Positions 42,228-50,658 of a DNA stretch of 64,000 nucleotides are shown one piece after another. Numbering within the stretch: position 1 is the first letter of the stretch; each line of letters begins with the position of its first letter. Made by a program: the position numbers and the translations under genes. The notes beneath the pieces were generated by a model. That model saw only the letters and a program-made list of their open reading frames with translations, made no database searches and was not told the DNA's origin. Origin of the DNA: Pseudonocardia sp. ICBG1293 (GTDB lineage: Bacteria > Actinomycetota > Actinomycetes > Mycobacteriales > Pseudonocardiaceae). The stretch lies in contig NZ_JAHLEL010000051.1 of assembly GCF_020131355.1 (NCBI RefSeq), forward strand, positions 1-64,000, in the 5' to 3' direction.

Positions 42228-43678
42228 AGCGCCACCACGACGGCCCGGGACTCGACGAAGCCCAGCAGTGCCTCGTCACCGAGGTCGCGGCCGAGACCGC
42301 TGCCCTTGACCCCGCCGAACGACAGGGCCGGATCGAACACGTTGTAGGTGTTGACCCACACGGTTCCGACGTCGAGACGCGCGGCGGTGCGGTGTGCGCG
42401 GCCGAGGTCGCGGGTCCAGATCCCGGCGGCGAGCCCGTAGCCGGAGTCGTTCGCGAGACCGACGGCGTCGTCCTCGTCGTCGAAGGCGAGCACGCCGAGG
42501 ACCGGTCCGAAGATCTCCTCGCGGGCGATCACCATGTCGTTCGTGACGCCGGTGAACAGGGTGGGCTCGACGTAGTAGCCCGGTCCGTCCGGCGAGCCAC
42601 CGCCGACGACGAGCTCGGCGCCCTCGACCCGGCCGGTGTCGATGTAGCCGAGCACCTGGCTGCGTTGCTCCTCGGAGACCAGCGGGCCGACCGAGATCCC
42701 ACCGGCCAGCCCGTCGCCCATCGGGACCCGGCCGACGGCGACCTGCAGCCGCTCGGTGAGCTCGGGCAGGGTCGAGCGCTGCACGAGCAGCCTGCTGCCC
42801 GCGGTGCACATCTGGCCGGAGTGCCCGAACGAGGCGCGCATCGCGGTGGTGACGACGGCGTCGAGGTCGGCGTCGTCGAAGACGATGTTGGCGCTCTTGC
42901 CGCCCAGCTCCAGCGTCGAGTGCGCGAGCCGGCCGGCCGCGGTGACGCCGACCTCCCGGCCGACGGCGGTGCTGCCGGTGAACGACACCGCCGCGACACC
43001 GGGATGGGCGGTCAGCGCGGCGCCGACCCGGCCGTCGCCGGTCAGCACGTTCACCACGCCCGGCGGGACGCCCGCCTCGGTCAGCAGCCCGGCCAGCCGC
43101 AGCATCGTCAGCGGTGTCTGCTCGGCGGGCTTGACCACCACCGGGCAGCCGGCCGCGAGGGCCGGGGCGAGCTTGAACGCGGCGGTCATGATCGGGAAGT
43201 TCCACGGCAGGATCAGCGCGGCCACCCCGACCGGCCGCACCGTCGTGTAGACGTGGTGGCCCCCGCCGTCGATCGGGACCGTACTGCCGGTCAACCGGCT
43301 CGGGGCACCGGCGAAATGCCGGAACGTGCGCGCCGCCTGGCCGGTGTCGGCCCGCGAGCGCTCGATCGGCTTGCCGTTGTCGCGGGTCTCGAGGATCGCG
43401 AGGTCCTCGAGGTCCCGCTCGATCAGGTCGGCGACCCGGTGCAGCACGGCCGCCCGCTCCAGCGGGGCGAGCCCGGACCACCGGTGGTCCCGCAGCGCGG
43501 TCCCCGCGGCGGCGACGGCCGCGTCGACATCGGTGTCGCCGGCCTGCACGGCGTGGGTCAGAACCTCCTCGGTGGCCGGGTCGACGACGGGGAAGGTCGC
43601 CCGGTCGCCGGCCGGTATCCGGACCCCGTCGATGTACAGCTCGGTCGACGGCGCGAGCGAGGGCAACGAAGAACGCAC
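42224..43678 (-). CDS. NAD(P)-dependent aldehyde dehydrogenase
   Basis: A 484-residue ALDH. Catalytic Cys is in SGQMCTAGSR (about 287), general-base Glu in LELGGKSANIV (about 253), and NAD-binding PWNFPIM and FTGSTAVGREV are present. It probably oxidises the aldehyde made by the amine oxidase or sarcosine-oxidase-like enzyme; betaine-aldehyde and gamma-aminobutyraldehyde dehydrogenases are close in type. GTG 43678 has a GGGAGAG site upstream. It is first in operon C, 27 bp from the paired operator boxes. Confidence 0.93.
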   Translation of the reverse strand: MRSSLPSLAPSTELYIDGVRIPAGDRATFPVVDPATEEVLTHAVQAGDTDVDAAVAAAGTALRDHRWSGLAPLERAAVLHRVADLIERDLEDLAILETRDNGKPIERSRADTGQAARTFRHFAGAPSRLTGSTVPIDGGGHHVYTTVRPVGVAALILPWNFPIMTAAFKLAPALAAGCPVVVKPAEQTPLTMLRLAGLLTEAGVPPGVVNVLTGDGRVGAALTAHPGVAAVSFTGSTAVGREVGVTAAGRLAHSTLELGGKSANIVFDDADLDAVVTTAMRASFGHSGQMCTAGSRLLVQRSTLPELTERLQVAVGRVPMGDGLAGGISVGPLVSEEQRSQVLGYIDTGRVEGAELVVGGGSPDGPGYYVEPTLFTGVTNDMVIAREEIFGPVLGVLAFDDEDDAVGLANDSGYGLAAGIWTRDLGRAHRTAARLDVGTVWVNTYNVFDPALSFGGVKGSGLGRDLGDEALLGFVESRAVVVAL

Positions 43679-43704
43679 GAACTCTCCCTGGCCAGACGAT
43701 TATT

Positions 43705-43741
43705 GGATCCAACAGTACGGTTAGTTGGATCCGATATACAA
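43705..43741 (-). promoter_or_regulatory. Promoter/operator of operon C with paired GGATCC boxes
   Basis: On the minus strand: TTGTAT (43741-43736), an 18-base spacer with GGATCC (43732-43727), TACTGT (43717-43712), one base, then GGATCC (43710-43705). The second box is a perfect TTGGATCCAA palindrome. The boxes are 22 bp apart. The divergent MFS gene starts about 180 bp away and could share the control. Confidence 0.72.
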
Positions 43742-43917
43742 GAGATTCCACACACATGCAGGTGCGAGTCGCGAACGAGACCGAACCGCCGAGCGCGAGC
43801 CGCATCCGGCGCCGGACGACTCCGACGTGCCGCACGGAACGCGCGATCGGGCGGCGGCGGCACGGTGCAGTTCGGGCGTGTTGCGGCACGGAACCCGACC
43901 GGGCCAGGGTGTGCACG

Positions 43918-45162
43918 ATGATCGACCCAACCGGTGACGTGAGCGGTGGCTCCTCGGGGTTCCGTCGCCGGGTCCTGCTCGTCCTGTGCCTGACCGAGAT
44001 CACCAGCTGGGGCGTGCTCTACTACGCGTTCCCGGTGCTCGCGCCGTCGATCTCGGCCGACACCGGCTGGTCGGTGAGCGCGGTGACCGGCGCGTTCTCC
44101 GCGGGCCTCGGGGTGTCCGCGCTGGCCGGGATCGTCGTGGGGCGGCTGCTGGACCGGTGGGGCCCGCGCTGGGTCATGACCGCCGGGTCGGTGCTGGGCG
44201 TGCCCGCCGTCGCCGCGATCGCGGTCGCCCCGACCTGGCCCTGGTTTCTCGCCGCCTGGCTGGTCGCGGGCCTCGCGCAGTCCGCGACGCTGTACCCGCC
44301 CGCGTTCGCGGCGCTGACCCGCTGGTGGGGCGAGGACCGGGTGCGCGCGCTGACCGCGCTCACCCTGGTCGGGGGGCTGGCGAGCACGGTGTTCGCGCCG
44401 CTCTCGGCGGCGCTGCTGGGCGGGTTCGGCTGGCGCGGGACCTACCTGGTGCTCGCCGTCGTCCTGCTGGTGGTGACGGTCCCGGCGCACCTGTTCGGCC
44501 TGCGCGGCCGGTGGCCTGCGGCACCCACGCCACCCGGGCCCGCGGACCCGGGCGCGATCGCGCGCAGCGGTGCGTTCCGGCTGACCGTGGCCGCGGTCTG
44601 CCTCGGTGCGTTCTGCGGGTTCGCGGTCGCGGTGAACCAGGTGCCGCTGCTGATCGAGCGGGGACTCGACGTGCAGACCGCGGCCTGGGCGCTCGGGCTC
44701 GGCGGGGTCGGGCAGGTCGCCGGCCGGGCGCTCTACACCCGGGCCGTGGGCAGGCTGGCCCCGCCGGGACGGGCGGTGCTCGTCCTGGCCGCGCTGGCCG
44801 TGTCGACCGCCCTGCTGGGGCTGCTGCCCGGCCCGGCGTGGCTGCTGGTCGGGGCGGCGGTGCTGACCGGCGCCGCCCGTGGCCTCATGACACTGGTGCA
44901 GGCGACGGCGGTGTCGGACCGCTGGCCGTCGCGGTTCTACGGCCGGCTCGGCGGGCTCCTGTCGGCGCCCGCGACGGTGGCGGTCGCCCTCTCCCCGTGG
45001 GCGGGTGCGGCCCTGGCCGGGCCGCTCGGCGGCTACCCGCAGCTGTTCGCGGTGCTGGCCGGGGCCGCGGCCCTCGGAGCGGTGCTGGCGGTGGGCACCC
45101 GGGTCGCGGTCAGCCCGGCACGGGGCGGTCGAGGTCCCCGTGACCGGCGGCGGGCAGGGTGA
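43918..45162 (+). CDS. MFS transporter, OxlT/monocarboxylate-like
   Basis: A 414-residue, about 12-helix MFS permease (VLLVLCLTEITSWGVLYYAFPVL first; motif A GRLLDRWGPRWVM). It resembles oxalate/formate- and monocarboxylate-type porters. It is divergent from operon C and may carry a pathway product or substrate. ATG 43918 is preferred; an ATG at 43756 would add 54 arginine-rich residues that do not look like protein. Its 3' end overlaps the convergent sensor kinase gene by 53 bp. Confidence 0.86.
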   Translation: MIDPTGDVSGGSSGFRRRVLLVLCLTEITSWGVLYYAFPVLAPSISADTGWSVSAVTGAFSAGLGVSALAGIVVGRLLDRWGPRWVMTAGSVLGVPAVAAIAVAPTWPWFLAAWLVAGLAQSATLYPPAFAALTRWWGEDRVRALTALTLVGGLASTVFAPLSAALLGGFGWRGTYLVLAVVLLVVTVPAHLFGLRGRWPAAPTPPGPADPGAIARSGAFRLTVAAVCLGAFCGFAVAVNQVPLLIERGLDVQTAAWALGLGGVGQVAGRALYTRAVGRLAPPGRAVLVLAALAVSTALLGLLPGPAWLLVGAAVLTGAARGLMTLVQATAVSDRWPSRFYGRLGGLLSAPATVAVALSPWAGAALAGPLGGYPQLFAVLAGAAALGAVLAVGTRVAVSPARGGRGPRDRRRAG

Positions 45163-46420
45163 CGGTGACGGCGAGCCCGCCCCGCTCGCGCGGGACGGCG
45201 CGTGCGGCACCCCCGTGCCCGTCCGCGATCGCGCGCACGATCGACAGTCCGAGTCCGTGTCCGCGCGGAGCCGAGCGCGTCCCGTTCCGCCGGAACCGCT
45301 CGAACAGCCGCTCGACCTCGTCGACGGCCGGCACGTCTCCGGTGTTCTCGACGACCAGCTCGGCGGCGCCGTCCCGGCCACGGACCGTCAGGGCCACCGA
45401 TCCGCCACGGTGGTTGTGGCGGATCGCGTTGTGCAGCAGGTTCACCACCAGCAGGCGGAGGAGGTCGGCGTCGGCGAGGACGACGGCGGACCCGAGATCC
45501 CGGTGCATCGTGACCGACCGTCCGGCGGCCTCGGGCGCGACCTCGGCGAGAGCCTGCGCCGCGGTGTCGGCGAGGTCGACCGGCTCGACGGGCTCGAGCG
45601 CGTGCTCGGCCCTTGCGAGGGTGAGCAGGGCCTCCACCGTGGCGATGCTGTGCTCGTTGGCGGCCAGCAGTTTCCGGAGCAGGTCGGTGGGGTCGTGGGC
45701 ACCGGGATGGGCCAGCGCGACCTGCCGCGCGGTGCGCGTCGCCGCCAGCGGGGTGCGCAGCTCGTGCGAGGCGTTCGCGGTGAACTGGCGCTGCGCGTCG
45801 AGGCCCGCCTGGAGTCGGTCGAGCATCGCGTCGACGGACGCCGACAGCCGGGTGAACTCGTCGTCGCGCCCGTCGCGCGGCCCCATCCGGATCCGCTCGT
45901 GCGGGTTCCCGTCGGCGATGTCGCGCGCGGTCGCCGTGATGCGGTGCACCGGGGCGAGTACCCGCCCCGCGACCACCCAGCCCAGCAGCGCGCCGAGCAG
46001 GACCAGGGCCGGCACCGCCACACCCGAGTAGCGGACCAGGGCGTGCAGGACGTCGGCGGTGCTCCGGACGGCGCCGTCGGGACTCCGCAGGAGGGCGGGG
46101 TCGACGGCGATCTCGGGCAGACCGGGAGGCACCTCGATCCCCGGGACCACCGTCCCGGCCGGATCCGTGCCCCCGCCGGACGGGCCCGCCGGCCCCGGAC
46201 CGGGCGGAGCCACGGGGGCCCCACCGACCGGATCCTCGATCACCGGAACGCCCGGTGTGCCGGCGAGGTCGTAGGTCGGGACGTAGCGCATCAGGAGGTA
46301 GAGCGCGGCGACCATGACCACGCCGCAGGCGAGGGCCCCGGCGGCGATGAGGAGGGTGAGACGCAGTCGTACCGAGAACCGGCCGAGCAGCTGCCCGGGG
46401 AGCACCCCGCGGCCGCTCAC
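45110..46420 (-). CDS. Two-component sensor histidine kinase
   Basis: A 436-residue membrane kinase. The first helix is at about 19-44 (RLTLLIAAGALACGVVMVAA), followed by a proline/glycine-rich external loop of about 90 residues, a second helix (VAVPALVLLGALLGWVVAG), HAMP, dimerisation box FTANASHELRTPLAA (phospho-His), N box LLHNAIRHN and G boxes FRRNGTRSAPRGHGLGLSIV. It overlaps its response regulator stop by 4 bp (GTGA), forming one operon. The signal is unknown. Confidence 0.93.
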   Translation of the reverse strand: MSGRGVLPGQLLGRFSVRLRLTLLIAAGALACGVVMVAALYLLMRYVPTYDLAGTPGVPVIEDPVGGAPVAPPGPGPAGPSGGGTDPAGTVVPGIEVPPGLPEIAVDPALLRSPDGAVRSTADVLHALVRYSGVAVPALVLLGALLGWVVAGRVLAPVHRITATARDIADGNPHERIRMGPRDGRDDEFTRLSASVDAMLDRLQAGLDAQRQFTANASHELRTPLAATRTARQVALAHPGAHDPTDLLRKLLAANEHSIATVEALLTLARAEHALEPVEPVDLADTAAQALAEVAPEAAGRSVTMHRDLGSAVVLADADLLRLLVVNLLHNAIRHNHRGGSVALTVRGRDGAAELVVENTGDVPAVDEVERLFERFRRNGTRSAPRGHGLGLSIVRAIADGHGGAARAVPRERGGLAVTVTLPAAGHGDLDRPVPG

Positions 46421-47079
46421 GAGCCCGTCAGCCGGTAGCCGACGCCGGTGACGGTCTCCAGGACCGTCGGCTCACCGAGCTTGCGGCGCAGCGTCGACAC
46501 CGTGATGCGCACGGCGTTGGTGAACGGGTCGGCGTGGGCGTCCCAGGCCTTCTCCAGCAGCTCCTCGGCGCTGACCACACCACCACCGGCCCGCACGAGC
46601 AGCTCGAGCACGGCGAACTCCTTGCGGGTCAGCCGGATCGGGATCTCACCGCGTCGCACGTCCCGGAACCGGGGATCGACCCGCAGGTCGCCGTGGGCGA
46701 GGACCGGGGGATGGGCGCGCACCGAGCGCCGGAACAGGGCGTGCAGCCGGGCCACCAGCTCGGGGAAGTCGAACGGCTTGACCAGGTAGTCGTCGGAGCC
46801 GATGCGCAGGCCCTCGACCCGGTCCGCGAGCCGGCCCGCCGCGGTCACCATCAGCACCCGGCAGTCCGGCCGGTCGGTGACGACGGTGCGGCAGACCTCG
46901 TCGCCGTGCACCCCGGGTATGTCGCGGTCGAGCACGACGACGTCGTAGTCGTGCAGGTCCACCAGCTCCAGCGCGCCGTGCCCGTCCGTGGCGAGGTCGA
47001 CCGCCATCCCCTCCCGGCGCAGGCCCAGGACCAGGGACTCCGCGAGAAGGGCCTCGTCCTCCACCACCAGTACTCGCAC
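46417..47079 (-). CDS. OmpR-family response regulator
   Basis: A 220-residue regulator. The receiver domain has VRVLVVEDEALLAESL, phospho-acceptor Asp in VVVLDRDIPGVHG and Lys in YLVKPFDF; the C-terminal winged helix has LTRKEFAVLELLV and ITVSTLRRKLGEP. GTG 47079 starts the conserved domain directly; the longer reading frame upstream overlaps the divergent small gene and is ignored. It is cognate to the adjacent kinase. The 163-bp gap to the divergent secreted-protein gene suggests that gene as a target. Confidence 0.92.
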   Translation of the reverse strand: MRVLVVEDEALLAESLVLGLRREGMAVDLATDGHGALELVDLHDYDVVVLDRDIPGVHGDEVCRTVVTDRPDCRVLMVTAAGRLADRVEGLRIGSDDYLVKPFDFPELVARLHALFRRSVRAHPPVLAHGDLRVDPRFRDVRRGEIPIRLTRKEFAVLELLVRAGGGVVSAEELLEKAWDAHADPFTNAVRITVSTLRRKLGEPTVLETVTGVGYRLTGS

Positions 47080-47242
47080 GTCGCCCCTACCGTCTGCGGT
47101 CCCGCCCGGGCGCCCAGCATCGCGGTGATCGGTTATGGCGAGTGTATCGAGATCGACAGACGCTGCCGACAGGCTCGATGGGATCGACTCCGGGGTGTCC
47201 GGGACGCCCGTCACGGACACCGACGACGAACGGAGTCCACCC

Positions 47243-47503
47243 ATGTCGATCTCGAAGTCCCTCGGCGGCGCCGTGGTCATGGCGGCGTTCGGCCTGCTCG
47301 CGCTCGGCGGGACCGCACTGGCCGACGCCGGGAGCAGCGTCCCGCCCCCGACCTGCGTCCCGGCCGGTGCGCCGGGTGTGCCCGTCGAGCCGGGCCCGGC
47401 CGCCCCCGGCGCCGCGACGGTGCCGGTGCTGCCGGAGTACCCCGGGGTCCCGGACTGCACCCCGGACTCGCTGCCGACCCCGGGCGTGCCCGCCGGCGGG
47501 TGA
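47243..47503 (+). CDS. Small secreted proline-rich protein
   Basis: An 86-residue protein with a clear Sec signal peptide (MSISKSLGGAVVMAAFGLLALGGTALA, cleavage probably after ADA/ALA). The mature part is short and proline/glycine/valine-rich, with two cysteines (PPTCVPAG, VPDCTPDS) that could pair. I do not recognise a family. It is divergent from the two-component operon and followed by a strong hairpin. The kinase's external loop is also proline/glycine-rich. Confidence 0.72.
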   Translation: MSISKSLGGAVVMAAFGLLALGGTALADAGSSVPPPTCVPAGAPGVPVEPGPAAPGAATVPVLPEYPGVPDCTPDSLPTPGVPAGG

Positions 47504-47521
47504 CCCCACCGGCGTGACCAC

Positions 47522-47554
47522 GGTCGGCCCGGCCCGCGGGGTGCCGGGCCGACC
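47522..47554. terminator. Hairpin terminator between small secreted protein and DUF2855 gene
   Basis: A perfect 12-bp stem (GGTCGGCCCGGC, 47522-47533, pairing with 47543-47554) with a 9-base loop. It lies between two convergent genes and can serve either strand. No U-tract follows. Confidence 0.72.
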
Positions 47555-47616
47555 GGACCGGGGCCCCGTGCCCGGAGGCGTCGATCGATCCTGCCGGGTC
47601 CGGACCGCGGACCGGG

Positions 47617-48696
47617 CTACGGCGCCACGAGGTGGATCTCCGTGGCCCCGTGTCCTCCGCGCACGATTCCCGGCCAGACGGCGGCGGCCGCACCGAGACC
47701 GTCGAGGCGACGGACGGTGACCGTCTCGCGGGCCCACGCGAGAAGCCGGAGCCGGGTCCGCTCCCGCAGGAGCCGTACGGCATCGGTGCCCTGCTCGCGC
47801 TCCATCTCGGCCAGCCGTGGACCGGCGCCGTAGCGCTCCACCACCGGCGACGCCGGTCCCGCGTACTCCGCGGGGATCGGGCCGGCGAGACGGGTGCCGC
47901 CGATCCCCAGCGTGCGGGCCAGGGCGCCTCCGCACTGCGCCACGATCCGGCCCCGCAGCCGTGGGTCGCCGGCGATGTCGAGGAACACCGATCCGGGAGG
48001 CACCGACAGCGAGGACAGGTCGTCGTAGCCGACCAGGGCCGCGGCGTTCCCGCCCGGGGCGGACCGGTCCCCGGTCAGACCCGTGCAGGCCACTCCGGCC
48101 TCGGCGAGCAGGAAGGCGAGTGCCTGCCCCGTCTTGCTCCCGGCGCTGGAGATCAGTACGTGCTCGACCCCGGCGCCGACGAGGTCGGGTACGAGGGCGC
48201 TGGCGAGCGCCTCGATGTGGAGCGTCGCGAGCTCGAGACCGTCGGCGGGGGACTCGACGACCCGGTACTGCTGGTAGATCGGCGGCAGGTGGGAGCGGCC
48301 GGCGGAGGTCTCGACGAGCGTGCCGTCCGTACGCGGTTCCAGCGACATGGCCACGGTGGTCGCCATCGGCAGGTAGCCGATGACCCGGGTACCTTCCCGC
48401 GGACCCCCGCTCGCCCCGTCGACCACGGTCGCGTCCCCCCACACGGGTACGCGCATCCAGCCGGACGCCGCGGGGAAGGCCCGTCCGTGACCCAGCTGGT
48501 CCCGGGTACGGAAGTAGGAGACGTTGTTCGAGGTCACGGCGAACCGGTGGATCCGCAGGACGGAGGTCCCCCGGTCCGTCGGTGCGAGCGGCTCGTCGAC
48601 GACGCGGGTCGTCCCGGGTCCGGCGGCGGTCGACACCTCCAGGACGCGCGAGTGGCCACGGCCGGCCCGCGCCGGGGGCCGGGACGTCGTGGTCAT
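47617..48696 (-). CDS. DUF2855 family protein (MDR-like reductase fold)
   Basis: A 359-residue protein of the DUF2855 family, related in fold to medium-chain dehydrogenases. It has FAVTSNNVSYFRTRDQLG in the N-terminal part, WGDATVVDG, and a nucleotide-binding-like VLISSAGSKTGQALAFLL. The function is not established. ATG 48696 overlaps the stop of the upstream alpha/beta hydrolase by 4 bp, so the pair forms an operon probably controlled by the nearby TetR. Confidence 0.86.
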   Translation of the reverse strand: MTTTSRPPARAGRGHSRVLEVSTAAGPGTTRVVDEPLAPTDRGTSVLRIHRFAVTSNNVSYFRTRDQLGHGRAFPAASGWMRVPVWGDATVVDGASGGPREGTRVIGYLPMATTVAMSLEPRTDGTLVETSAGRSHLPPIYQQYRVVESPADGLELATLHIEALASALVPDLVGAGVEHVLISSAGSKTGQALAFLLAEAGVACTGLTGDRSAPGGNAAALVGYDDLSSLSVPPGSVFLDIAGDPRLRGRIVAQCGGALARTLGIGGTRLAGPIPAEYAGPASPVVERYGAGPRLAEMEREQGTDAVRLLRERTRLRLLAWARETVTVRRLDGLGAAAAVWPGIVRGGHGATEIHLVAP

Positions 48697-49484
48697 CGGC
48701 CGTTCAGCTCGTCCCAGAACGCGGACAGGGCCGCGGCGGCCGGGCGGGGATCCTCGAGGGGCCACCAGTGACCGACCCCCGCCAGCTCCGCGATCGTCGC
48801 GCCGCTGAGTTCTGCCATGCGTCGGTGCTGGTCGAGCGTCCCCGCCGAGGCGCCGGTGTCCGCCATGGCCAGCAGCGCGAGACCGGGCCGTCGTCGCGCC
48901 GCGGCCAGGCGTCGCCCGGCGTCCGCCATGACGGGCTGCGCCGCGGACCGCAGGAGGGTGAGGACCGCGCGCCCCATGCCGTCGTCGAAGCCCGCGGCGA
49001 CGCGTTCGGCGGTGGGACCCGTCATGCCGATACCGGTGGCCACGGCCAGGCGGTGGTCCAGCGTCCCGCCGAAGATCTGCCGGACGGACTCCTCGCCCGC
49101 GCCCTCCTGCTGCCACGTCCTCGCCCGGTCGTGCCACTGGTAGTCGGGCGCGAAGAGCCCCAGTGCGGCGGAGGCCCAGCTGCGGATCAGGTCCGGCCGG
49201 CTCATGGCCACCTGGGCCACGTGCATGCCACCGAGTGAGTGGCCCACCAGGTCGACCGGCTCCCGGAACCGCTCCAGCATCGCGATCAGCCACTGCTGGT
49301 AGCCGTCGACGGTCGCGGCGAACCCGGACGGCGCGGGTTGCCCGAATCCGGGTGGGGACAGGGTGAGGACGTCCGTCCGGCCGAGCTGGGCGAGGAGCGG
49401 GTTCCAGACCTCCGCGGTCTCGGGGTTGCCGTGCACGAGGACGACGGGCGGACCGCTGTGCGACGATGAGTTGTGTGCATGCAT
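48693..49484 (-). CDS. Alpha/beta hydrolase
   Basis: A 263-residue hydrolase: oxyanion HGNPETAEVW, nucleophile Ser in LVGHSLGGMHVA, catalytic His in GVGHWWPLEDP. The start ATG 49484 follows a TATGTT sequence by only a few bases and has no ribosome-binding site, so the mRNA may be leaderless. A TGCATGCATGCA palindrome covers the start codon. It is the first gene of a two-gene operon with DUF2855. Confidence 0.85.
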   Translation of the reverse strand: MHAHNSSSHSGPPVVLVHGNPETAEVWNPLLAQLGRTDVLTLSPPGFGQPAPSGFAATVDGYQQWLIAMLERFREPVDLVGHSLGGMHVAQVAMSRPDLIRSWASAALGLFAPDYQWHDRARTWQQEGAGEESVRQIFGGTLDHRLAVATGIGMTGPTAERVAAGFDDGMGRAVLTLLRSAAQPVMADAGRRLAAARRRPGLALLAMADTGASAGTLDQHRRMAELSGATIAELAGVGHWWPLEDPRPAAAALSAFWDELNGR

Positions 49485-49487
49485 GCA
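49476..49487. promoter_or_regulatory. Palindromic operator candidate over the hydrolase start codon
   Basis: The 12-bp perfect palindrome TGCATGCATGCA, flanked by TT and AA, covers the ATG of the hydrolase gene (49482-49484). A TetR regulator gene ends 60 bp away. A repressor bound here would block transcription or initiation of the hydrolase-DUF2855 operon. Confidence 0.55.
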
Positions 49488-49545
49488 AGTAACATAGACA
49501 CCGATGTGGTCCCTGTCATCCCGGGTGGGGGTCGGACGGACGGGG

Positions 49546-50166
49546 TCAGTGGCGCCCGGGCGCGACGGGCTCGAACGCCGCACCCGCGAACCGCACGGCC
49601 TCGGTGATGACGGCGTCCCGTCCGACGCCCGGTGGAAGCGCGGCGAGCTGGACGGAGGTTCCCCGGAGGAGGGCCATCACGACGGCCCCGGCGGCGGCGA
49701 CGTCGAGGTCGGGACGTATCGACCCGTCGGAGCGCCCCCGCTCGATGGCCGCGGACAGGAACTGCTGGAAGTCGTCGTCGTGCTCACCGAACATCGGCTG
49801 CACCACCGGATCCGCTGCCAGCGCCTCCATCCACAGCTGGTGGAAGGCGCGGCTGGAGGGGGAGTGCCCGGCGGCCGTCGTCAGATAGGTGTGGACGACG
49901 CGGGTGACCTGCCGGAGGCCGTCGCCGTCGTACCCGGGCAGGTCCATGGTCCGCACCCGTTCGAGTACCGCCCTGACCAGCTGTTCGCGTCCGCCGAAGT
50001 GGTGGTAGACGATGCCGCGGCTGTAGCCGGCGACCTCTCCCACCCGGGCCAGGGTGAGCCGGCGGGACCCCGCGCCGGCGATCAGGTCGATCGCGGCGTC
50101 GACGACCCGTCGCTCGGTCTCGGCGCGTCGTTGATCCTGCGTCCGCCGGCCGCCGGAGGTGCCCAA
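49546..50166 (-). CDS. TetR/AcrR-family transcriptional regulator
   Basis: A 206-residue regulator. The N-terminal helix-turn-helix is RVVDAAIDLIAGAGSRRLTL...VGEVAGYSRGIVYHHFGGREQLV (about 20-65); the ligand domain (TetR_C type) includes WMEALAADPVVQPMF. The start appears to be TTG 50166, behind AGGGGGCAGGG. It lies directly upstream of, and codirectional with, the hydrolase-DUF2855 operon, which it probably represses. Confidence 0.88.
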   Translation of the reverse strand: MGTSGGRRTQDQRRAETERRVVDAAIDLIAGAGSRRLTLARVGEVAGYSRGIVYHHFGGREQLVRAVLERVRTMDLPGYDGDGLRQVTRVVHTYLTTAAGHSPSSRAFHQLWMEALAADPVVQPMFGEHDDDFQQFLSAAIERGRSDGSIRPDLDVAAAGAVVMALLRGTSVQLAALPPGVGRDAVITEAVRFAGAAFEPVAPGRH

Positions 50167-50474
50167 CCCTGCCCCCTGTCCGAGGTCGCCGCGTCGCCGG
50201 TGGCCCGGCGGACGTCGCTACGGTGTCACCCCGGACTCCGCGCCGCGGAGTCCCTGCCGGTGACCCCGACGGCCGGCGGGCGCGGGCCGACAGGACCGGA
50301 CCGGACCGTTGCGGGCAACGCCGGGGAACCGGACGCGCGCAGTCGGACCGGATCGTGGCCGCAGGGGCACGAGGATGTCGACCGACCGGTGACGGTGAGC
50401 GCCACCCGCCGGTCGTCCTCCACCGAGTACCGACGTGGACTCGTTCTCCATCACGTGCCGGGAGAACCGGTCGG
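50167..50474. other. Intergenic region between TetR gene and tRNA-Leu
   Basis: About 308 bp with no gene that I can support. It should contain the TetR promoter and the downstream side of the tRNA gene. I see no clear repeat or hairpin. Confidence 0.5.
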
Positions 50475-50559
50475 TGTCCGAGGGGGGACTTGAACCCCCA
50501 CCCCCTTATACGGGGACTAGCACCTCAAGCTAGCGCGTCTGCCATTCCGCCACTCGGAC
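50475..50559 (-). tRNA. tRNA-Leu (GAG)
   Basis: An 85-nt class II tRNA. The acceptor stem GTCCGAG pairs with CTCGGAC, the anticodon loop reads CTTGAGG (anticodon GAG), an extended variable arm (GTCCCCGTATAAGGGGG) marks a leucine tRNA, and the T-loop is GTTCAAGTC. The CCA end is not encoded; the discriminator base is A. Confidence 0.97.
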
Positions 50560-50658
50560 GTCGCGATCTCTCGATCGCGTCGTGGGGGAAGCGTAGCCCA
50601 GCCCTGCGGCCGGGCTGCGGCGGGGTCGGCACGCGTCGCCGGTGGTAGAACGACGTCC

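Noticed and set aside
43756..43917. An N-terminal extension of the MFS transporter from an upstream ATG
   Set aside because: The added residues are Arg-rich and lack helix character, and they would extend close to the operon C operator; the ATG at 43918 fits the family.
50218..50454. A 78-residue frame between TetR and tRNA-Leu
   Set aside because: No motif, no ribosome-binding site and arginine-rich composition; looks random.
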